From the NCBI GenBank assembly GCA_045631905.1, contig JAZQVO010000014.1:1-39702 (forward strand): a stretch of DNA of 39,702 nt. The letters run 5' to 3'. The DNA is from HGM04593 sp045631905. GTDB lineage: Bacteria > Bacteroidota > Bacteroidia > Bacteroidales > Bacteroidaceae. The first letter of the stretch is position 1, and each line of letters starts with the position of its first letter. Positions 35,061 through 39,702 of the stretch are shown piece after piece. A program made the position numbers and the translations under genes. The notes beneath the pieces are model-generated. The model ran no database searches. It worked only from the letters and a program-made list of their open reading frames with translations, and had not been told where the DNA came from.

Positions 35061-35176
35061 GCAAGCAAAAAGAGTGGGATTCGCTTTTGCGCCTCCCCTC
35101 GCTGCCGCGAGCGTCCTTGCAAGCAAAAAGAGTGGGATTCGCTTTTGCGCCTCTCCTCGCTACCACGAGCGTCCTT
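35061..35176. repeat. Two tandem 58-bp repeats sharing a segment with the tRNA-Ser 3' end
   Basis: Units at 35061-35118 and 35119-35176 differ at three positions. Each contains aaagagtgggattc (35069-35082 and 35127-35140), which is identical to 14 bases of the tRNA-Ser 3' end (35246-35259; T-arm plus acceptor). Each also has a hairpin-forming end (cgctgccgcgagcg in unit 1). Short spacer-less copies like these are not a CRISPR. They may be remnants of a tRNA gene or of attachment sites, or a dispersed intergenic repeat family. Confidence 0.75.
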
Positions 35177-35243
35177 GCACCACAAAATAAAAAAAAGATG
35201 CGCTCAAGCAAGCTTGGTGCATCTTTTTTTTATTTTATGGTGC
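35177..35243. terminator. 25-bp inverted repeat ending at the tRNA-Ser gene, bidirectional terminator
   Basis: Arms 35177-35201 and 35219-35243 are complementary with a single mismatch, and the 17-bp spacer (35202-35218) holds a further small stem (caagc/gcttg). Inside the arms are A8/T8 runs, giving a U-tract on either strand. On the minus strand it directly follows the tRNA-Ser 3' end; on the plus strand it could end the clpS-clpA-aat transcript. Confidence 0.75.
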
Positions 35244-35331
35244 GGAAAGAGTGGGATTCAAACCCACGGTACACTAAAAAGCGTACGCCGGATTTCGAGT
35301 CCGGTCCATTCGATCACTCTGGCATCTTTCC
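35243..35331 (-). tRNA. tRNA-Ser (anticodon CGA)
   Basis: An 89-nt class II tRNA. On the minus strand the acceptor arms GGAAAGA and TCTTTCC pair perfectly; the anticodon stem-loop is CCGGA-CTCGAAA-TCCGG with anticodon CGA, reading UCG. A long variable arm (GTACGC...GTGTAC) and the T-arm GTGGG-TTTGAAT-CCCAC follow. The discriminator is G, as for Ser tRNAs. The 3' CCA is not encoded. The T-loop is TTTGAAT rather than the common TTCGAAT. Confidence 0.95.
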
Positions 35332-35336
35332 GTGTG

Positions 35337-35344
35337 CAAAATTA
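35337..35344 (-). promoter_or_regulatory. Probable -7 promoter box for tRNA-Ser
   Basis: Minus-strand TAATTTTG matches TAnnTTTG exactly and ends only 5 bp before the mature tRNA 5' end, implying almost no 5' leader. Confidence 0.55.
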
Positions 35345-35504
35345 CAACAAAACATTTTCTGTGCAAGCAAAAAAGCCTATTTTTTTCAATAAAATGTATG
35401 CTTTTTAATGGAAACTATTTGCCTTTTCCCACAAGGCGCAGTACTTGTGTGTCGCACTTGTGTAAAAAAAATATAACTAACACCTTATTTATAAAAAGTT
35501 TTTC

Positions 35505-35512
35505 TAAATTTG
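35505..35512 (+). promoter_or_regulatory. Probable -7 promoter box for the nitrilase-iorA-iorB unit
   Basis: TAAATTTG is an exact TAnnTTTG match 43 bp before the nitrilase ATG. In the same intergenic region acttgtgt is repeated at about 35452 and 35466, with no further interpretation. Confidence 0.6.
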
Positions 35513-35555
35513 CAATTTACATATAAAAAGGCTGTTTTAGTAGCTTTATTTATCA

Positions 35556-36311
35556 ATGAAAATAACGGTAATACAACAAAATATAATTTGGAAAGATGTA
35601 GAGGCTAACATCAAGCAGATGGGTGCTCTCATAGCAAAGGCGGCAAAGGCCGATATTTACCTGTTTCCCGAGATGTGTTCTACGGGCTTTTGCATGGAGC
35701 CACAAGATGTTGCCGAGGCTGTTAATGGCCCAACGGTGCAGGCTTTCCTTGCCTGGGCAAAAAAGTATGACGCGGCAATAGCCGGTACCGTGATGACCAA
35801 AGAGAGCGAAGGGGTGTTCCGCAACCGCATGTATTTTGTAACACCCGATGGCAACGTGCAGCACTACGACAAATGCCACCTTTTTGAATATAGTGGTGAA
35901 GACAAGGTATACAAGCCGGGTACCCAAAAGGTTATATGGGAGTGGCGTGGTGTGCGTGTGCGTCCTGTAATATGCTACGATATACGTTTCCCTATATTCC
36001 TGCATAACACAGGCGACTATGATGTGTTGCTCATATCGGCCAACTTCCCCGAAAGCCGTATGCTTGCGTGGGATACCTTGATAAGAGCGAGAGCGATAGA
36101 GAACCAATGTTACGTGGCCGCATCGAACAGAGTAGGTGCCGACGATTACGGTAAATATGTAGGTCATAGTGTTATACTCAACCCCTATGGTCAGAATATA
36201 GCAACTTGTCGTTCGCGCTATCAAGGCAGTGCCACCGCCGAACTTGAATGGGGCATGATGGAGCGTCTGCGTCGTAATTTCCCTGTACTCAATAACGATA
36301 AAGCATTATAA
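35556..36311 (+). CDS. Nitrilase-superfamily amidohydrolase, omega-amidase-like
   Basis: A 251-aa carbon-nitrogen hydrolase with the catalytic triad Glu in FPEMCSTGF, Lys in YDKCHLF and Cys in VICYDIRFP. The whole chain resembles YafV/NIT2-type omega-amidases, which hydrolyse alpha-ketoglutaramate or alpha-ketosuccinamate made by glutamine or asparagine transaminases. Length fits (YafV is 256 aa). It is cytosolic, with no signal peptide. It precedes iorA by 26 bp, so it is likely co-transcribed; a link through transamination of aromatic amino acids with glutamine, which yields both arylpyruvate and ketoglutaramate, is plausible. Other amides are possible substrates. Confidence 0.85.
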   Translation: MKITVIQQNIIWKDVEANIKQMGALIAKAAKADIYLFPEMCSTGFCMEPQDVAEAVNGPTVQAFLAWAKKYDAAIAGTVMTKESEGVFRNRMYFVTPDGNVQHYDKCHLFEYSGEDKVYKPGTQKVIWEWRGVRVRPVICYDIRFPIFLHNTGDYDVLLISANFPESRMLAWDTLIRARAIENQCYVAASNRVGADDYGKYVGHSVILNPYGQNIATCRSRYQGSATAELEWGMMERLRRNFPVLNNDKAL

Positions 36312-36337
36312 TTAAGAATCAATAATAAAAATAAAAT

Positions 36338-37948
36338 ATGAAAAAACTATTGTTAGGCGACCAAGCGATAGCCTTGGGAGCTTTGAATGCCGGAATAAGC
36401 GGTGTGTATGCTTACCCCGGAACCCCATCGACCGAGATAACCGAGTTTATCCAGTCTTCGCCCATAACAAAGGAGCGCGGGATACATTCTCGTTGGTGTA
36501 CAAATGAGAAAACAGCCATGGAGGCCGCCCTTGGTGTCTCATATGTTGGCAAGCGTGCACTCGTATGCATGAAACATGTCGGTCTAAATGTTTGTGCCGA
36601 CCCCTTCGTGAACTCTGCGATGACAGGCGTGAACGGTGGAGTAGTGGTGCTTGTTGCCGACGACCCCTCTATGCACTCATCGCAGAATGAGCAAGATTCT
36701 CGTTTCTATGCAAAATTTGCCATGATACCTTCGTTGGAGCCTTCGAACCAGCAAGAGGCATACGACATGATGAAATATGCCTTCGAGCTATCCGAAGAGC
36801 AGGGCTTGCCCGTTCTTATGCGTGTTACAACACGTATGGCCCATTCGCGTGCCGCTGTGGAGATTGACGAAACACCTCGCGAAGAGAATGCACTTGCTTT
36901 CCCCAAAAAAGCAAAGGACTGGGTGCTGTTGCCTGCAAATGCCATACGTCGTAACAACGAGGTAACAAAGCAACTTGTCGAGCTCGAAGAGATGTCATGC
37001 AACTCGCAGTACAACAAACTAATCGTTCCCGAGGGAGAAAAGTTCGAGCGCGGTGTAATAACCTGCGGTATTGCTTACAACTACCTGATGGACGCCTTCG
37101 AAAGCAAGGTTAATTTCCCTGTGCTTAAAATAACACAATATCCCGTGCCCAAACGTCTTGTAAACGAGCTTGCTTCGCTCTGCAAGGAGATTATAGTGCT
37201 CGAAGAGGGTCAGCCCATCGTAGAGGAGCAGGTGCGCGGAACACTGCCCACACCCGTTACAATAAAGGGCCGTCTCACAGGCGACGTGAACCGCACAGGC
37301 GAGCTCACCCCCGACGGCGTAAAAGCTACCTTCGGCCTCCCCTGCAAGGTGGTGTATGCAAAGAGCCAGGTAGTTCTCCCCCGTCCTCCCGCATTGTGTC
37401 AGGGTTGTAGCCACCGCGATGTATACACAGCCCTTAACGATGTGATAAAGGAGTATCCCAACGCAAAGGTATTCAGCGATATAGGTTGTTATACACTCGG
37501 AGCACTGCCTCCCTTCCGCACAATATCGTCGTGTGTCGATATGGGAGCTTCCATCACCATGGCAAAGGGTGCGGCCGACTCAGGTCTTTTCCCCGCAATA
37601 GCAGTGATAGGTGACTCCACCTTCACTCATTCGGGTATGACAGGCCTGCTCGATGCGGTAAACAGCAAAGCAAATATCACAGTGGTAATATCCGACAACC
37701 TCACAACCGCCATGACTGGTGGACAGGATTCGGCAGGAACAGGACGCATCGAATCAATCTGTTTAGGTCTCGGTGTCGAGCCCGAGCATGTGCGTGCAAT
37801 GTTGCCCATACCCAAAAACCACGATGAACTTTGCAACATTATACGCGAAGAGATAAACTACAACGGAGTATCTGTCATTATACCTCGTCGCGAGTGCATA
37901 CAGACAATGAATCGTAAACTAAAACAGAAAAAAGCCAATAAAGCATAA
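36338..37948 (+). CDS. iorA: Indolepyruvate:ferredoxin oxidoreductase alpha subunit, without ferredoxin domain
   Basis: A 536-aa thiamine diphosphate enzyme subunit that, with IorB, oxidatively decarboxylates arylpyruvates to aryl-CoA. The N-terminal pyrimidine-binding half contains LLGDQAIALGALNAG and YAYPGTPSTEI; the C-terminal TPP half contains PALCQGCSHRDVY, FSDIGCYTLGALPP, and the GDSTFTHSG magnesium/diphosphate site. Classical archaeal IorA (about 620-650 aa) ends with two [4Fe-4S] clusters; here the chain stops after RRECIQTMNRKLKQKK with no CxxCxxC motif. How electrons reach ferredoxin is therefore unclear. iorB begins 5 bp after the stop. Substrate range is by homology. Confidence 0.92.
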   Translation: MKKLLLGDQAIALGALNAGISGVYAYPGTPSTEITEFIQSSPITKERGIHSRWCTNEKTAMEAALGVSYVGKRALVCMKHVGLNVCADPFVNSAMTGVNGGVVVLVADDPSMHSSQNEQDSRFYAKFAMIPSLEPSNQQEAYDMMKYAFELSEEQGLPVLMRVTTRMAHSRAAVEIDETPREENALAFPKKAKDWVLLPANAIRRNNEVTKQLVELEEMSCNSQYNKLIVPEGEKFERGVITCGIAYNYLMDAFESKVNFPVLKITQYPVPKRLVNELASLCKEIIVLEEGQPIVEEQVRGTLPTPVTIKGRLTGDVNRTGELTPDGVKATFGLPCKVVYAKSQVVLPRPPALCQGCSHRDVYTALNDVIKEYPNAKVFSDIGCYTLGALPPFRTISSCVDMGASITMAKGAADSGLFPAIAVIGDSTFTHSGMTGLLDAVNSKANITVVISDNLTTAMTGGQDSAGTGRIESICLGLGVEPEHVRAMLPIPKNHDELCNIIREEINYNGVSVIIPRRECIQTMNRKLKQKKANKA

Positions 37949-37953
37949 ATACC

Positions 37954-38526
37954 ATGAAAACAGATATAATTTTAGCAGGAGTAGGCGGTCAAGGAATACT
38001 CTCTATTGCAACCGTGATAGGCGAGGCTGTAATGAACGAAGGCCTTTACATTAAACAGGCAGAGATTCATGGTATGAGCCAGCGTGGCGGTAGTGTTGAA
38101 TCGAGCCTGCGCGTCTCTTCGGAACCAATATATTGCGACCTCATAGCCGAGGGCACAGCCGATGTGATAATCTCGTTGGAGCCCATGGAGGCATTGCGAT
38201 ACACCCCCTATCTCTCTCCCGAAGGTTGGATAATAACATCGAGTAACCTCTTTGCCAACGTCCCCGACTATCCCGAAGCAGAAACTCTGGCAACAGAACT
38301 TGCAAAGTATCCAAATGTCATTCAAATAGATGTCGATGCACTTGCCATAGAGAACAACATGCGCAAGAGCGGTAACATGATATTGCTTGGTGCCGCATCA
38401 AAAGCACTTGGTTTCGACTATGCTTTGTTAGAGAAAGCAGTAGCAACAGTTTTTGCATCAAAAGGGCAGGAAATTGTCGATATGAACATAAAGGCACTTG
38501 CCGTTGGCTTGAATAATGCAAAATAA
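37954..38526 (+). CDS. iorB: Indolepyruvate oxidoreductase beta subunit
   Basis: A 190-aa gamma-type domain partner of IorA. The family motif GVGGQGILSIATVIGEA is at residues 8-24, followed by EIHGMSQRGGSVESSLRVS and ADVIISLEPMEALRY. Length matches stand-alone IorB (about 190-200 aa). It has no iron-sulphur motif. It lies 5 bp after iorA and is the last gene of the operon; the kinase after it has its own -7 box. Confidence 0.94.
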   Translation: MKTDIILAGVGGQGILSIATVIGEAVMNEGLYIKQAEIHGMSQRGGSVESSLRVSSEPIYCDLIAEGTADVIISLEPMEALRYTPYLSPEGWIITSSNLFANVPDYPEAETLATELAKYPNVIQIDVDALAIENNMRKSGNMILLGAASKALGFDYALLEKAVATVFASKGQEIVDMNIKALAVGLNNAK

Positions 38527-38561
38527 TTCTGTTTGTTTTACTTTTTTGTAATTTAAAATAG

Positions 38562-38569
38562 TATATTTG
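38562..38569 (+). promoter_or_regulatory. Probable -7 promoter box for the kinase gene
   Basis: TATATTTG is an exact TAnnTTTG match 53 bp before the kinase ATG. A small hairpin (gcggt-aca-accgc, 38576-38588) would sit at the very 5' end of the transcript. Confidence 0.6.
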
Positions 38570-38622
38570 CAAAAAGCGGTACAACCGCAATAACGAAATT
38601 AACTAACTAAAATAATACTCCA

Positions 38623-39696
38623 ATGAACTCAATTGTTTCTCAATTCGACATTCAAGGTAATGTAGTTGAGGTTGCTCCTTTGGGCAACGGTTTGATTAAC
38701 ACCACTTATCGTGTTAAGACAGAGGGTGATGCACCCGATTATGTATTGCAACATGTAAACAACGCAATATTCCCCGATGTGGACATGCTCATGAACAACA
38801 TCGTAGCAGTTACAAACCACATCTATGGAAAGTTGGAGGCTGCCGGAACAGACGACATCAGCCGTAAGGTGTTGAAGTTCGTTCCTGCCAAAGATGGTAA
38901 ATACTACTATTTCGATGGTGAGAAATATTGGCGTGTAATGGAGTTTATACCCGAAACCGAGTCAATGACAGCCGTTACTCCCGAGACATCTTACATCGTA
39001 GGTGAGACATTTGGTAACTTCCAGGCAATGTTGGCCGACATACCCGTGCAGTTGGGCGAAACAATTAAAGACTTCCACAACATGGAGTTCCGTTTGCAAC
39101 AGTTGCGCGAGGCAGTAGCCGAGAACAAGGCAGGTCGTCTTGCCGAGGTTCAGTGGTTGGTCGACGAGCTCGAGAAACGTGCCGAGGAGATGTGCAAAGG
39201 CGAGCGTCTTTATCGTGAAGGCAAGCTCCCCAAACGCATCTGTCACTGCGATACCAAGGTAGACAATATTCTCTTCGACAAAGAGGGTAACGTACTTTGC
39301 GTTATCGACCTCGACACAGTGATGCCCAACTTCATCTTCTCCGACTTTGGTGACTATTTGCGTTCGGCTGCAAACACAGGAAAAGAGGACGACAAAGACC
39401 TCGATAACGTAAACTTCAACATGGAGATTTTCAAATCTTTTGCGAAGGGTTATCTTAAATCGGCTGCCTCTTTCATTACACCTCTGGAGGTTGAGAACCT
39501 GCCCTATGCAGCGGCTCTCTTCCCCTACATGCAGACAGTACGTTTCTTGGCCGACTACATCAACGGCGATACATATTACAAGATACAGTATCCCGAGCAC
39601 AACCTTGTACGTTCAAAAGCTCAGTTCAAACTATTGCAGAGCGTAGAGGCCGCTCAGCCCGAGATGCAGGCATTTATTGCTGAGATAGTAAAGTAA
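38623..39696 (+). CDS. APH-fold sugar kinase, N-acetylhexosamine 1-kinase-like
   Basis: A 357-aa cytosolic aminoglycoside-phosphotransferase-fold kinase. The catalytic loop HCDTKVDNILFD has Asp210 and Asn215, and the Mg-binding DLDTVMP has Asp229 and Asp231; the following DFGDYLRSAANTGKED stretch is what one sees in N-acetylhexosamine 1-kinase (NahK/LnpB, 359 aa) of the bifidobacterial lacto-N-biose pathway. Length fits. The likely reaction is ATP-dependent phosphorylation of GlcNAc or GalNAc at C1, but no lacto-N-biose phosphorylase or other glycan gene is visible here, so the sugar is inferred. The last six bases of the window after the stop hold nothing. Confidence 0.82.
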   Translation: MNSIVSQFDIQGNVVEVAPLGNGLINTTYRVKTEGDAPDYVLQHVNNAIFPDVDMLMNNIVAVTNHIYGKLEAAGTDDISRKVLKFVPAKDGKYYYFDGEKYWRVMEFIPETESMTAVTPETSYIVGETFGNFQAMLADIPVQLGETIKDFHNMEFRLQQLREAVAENKAGRLAEVQWLVDELEKRAEEMCKGERLYREGKLPKRICHCDTKVDNILFDKEGNVLCVIDLDTVMPNFIFSDFGDYLRSAANTGKEDDKDLDNVNFNMEIFKSFAKGYLKSAASFITPLEVENLPYAAALFPYMQTVRFLADYINGDTYYKIQYPEHNLVRSKAQFKLLQSVEAAQPEMQAFIAEIVK

Positions 39697-39702
39697 AATA
39701 AC

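Noticed and set aside
35061..35176. CRISPR-like array
   Set aside because: Only two head-to-tail 58-bp units with no spacers and no cas genes nearby.
35051..35408. ORFs across the 58-bp repeats and tRNA-Ser
   Set aside because: They run through repeats, a terminator and the tRNA; the frame is open by chance.
35553..36224. Long minus-strand ORF (223 codons) antisense to the nitrilase gene
   Set aside because: It mirrors the reverse frame of a gene with an intact catalytic triad, has no recognisable domain, and is a codon-bias shadow.

Overview
The window comes from a Bacteroidales bacterium (phylum Bacteroidota), probably host-associated and anaerobic. The grounds are Bacteroidota-type -7 promoter boxes (TAnnTTTG) before many genes, scarcity of Shine-Dalgarno sequences, a SusD-like outer-membrane lipoprotein, a BspA-like leucine-rich-repeat protein, an [FeFe] hydrogenase with its maturases, and ferredoxin-type 2-oxoacid metabolism. 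Genus cannot be fixed from the sequence alone. No phage, insertion sequence, CRISPR array or rRNA was seen; most genes are chromosomal core or metabolic genes.

Layout. Positions 72-10881 are all minus strand. In transcription order they are pheS, a histidine phosphatase, an orphan mini-SusD lipoprotein, nth, pgk, a large TPR protein, and the aspartate/alanine exchanger plus aspartate 4-decarboxylase pair (aspT-aspD). A divergent 280-bp region leads to a plus-strand RSH ((p)ppGpp) enzyme whose synthetase half looks degenerate. A perfect 40-bp palindromic terminator separates it from a convergent BspA-like LRR gene. Then come aroE, purC, a PhoH-like ATPase and a group B-like [FeFe] hydrogenase (minus), divergent from hydE, hydG, hydF and a DUF5715 gene (plus). 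A perfect 23-bp hairpin ends that group, followed by a minus-strand oxaloacetate decarboxylase alpha-like protein that lacks the biotinylation lysine. A 464-bp regulatory region with tandem operator-like repeats precedes three successive AMP-forming acyl-CoA synthetase paralogues. Next is clpS-clpA-aat, a complete N-degron module. A region with two 58-bp repeats and a 25-bp inverted repeat abuts a tRNA-Ser(CGA). The window ends with an omega-amidase-like nitrilase, iorA-iorB, and an N-acetylhexosamine 1-kinase-like gene.

How the genes fit together. Much of the window fits amino-acid fermentation: aspartate decarboxylation coupled to aspartate/alanine exchange, aryl-pyruvate oxidation by IorAB with an omega-amidase beside it, and a hydrogenase with its H-cluster maturases. 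The clpS-clpA-aat operon tags and delivers N-degron proteins to ClpAP-type proteolysis. The most unusual points are the non-biotinylated OadA-like enzyme, the IorA without its ferredoxin domain, the RSH enzyme with a degenerate synthetase site, the three-copy synthetase locus with tandem repeats over its promoter, and tRNA-like fragments repeated beside the tRNA-Ser gene.
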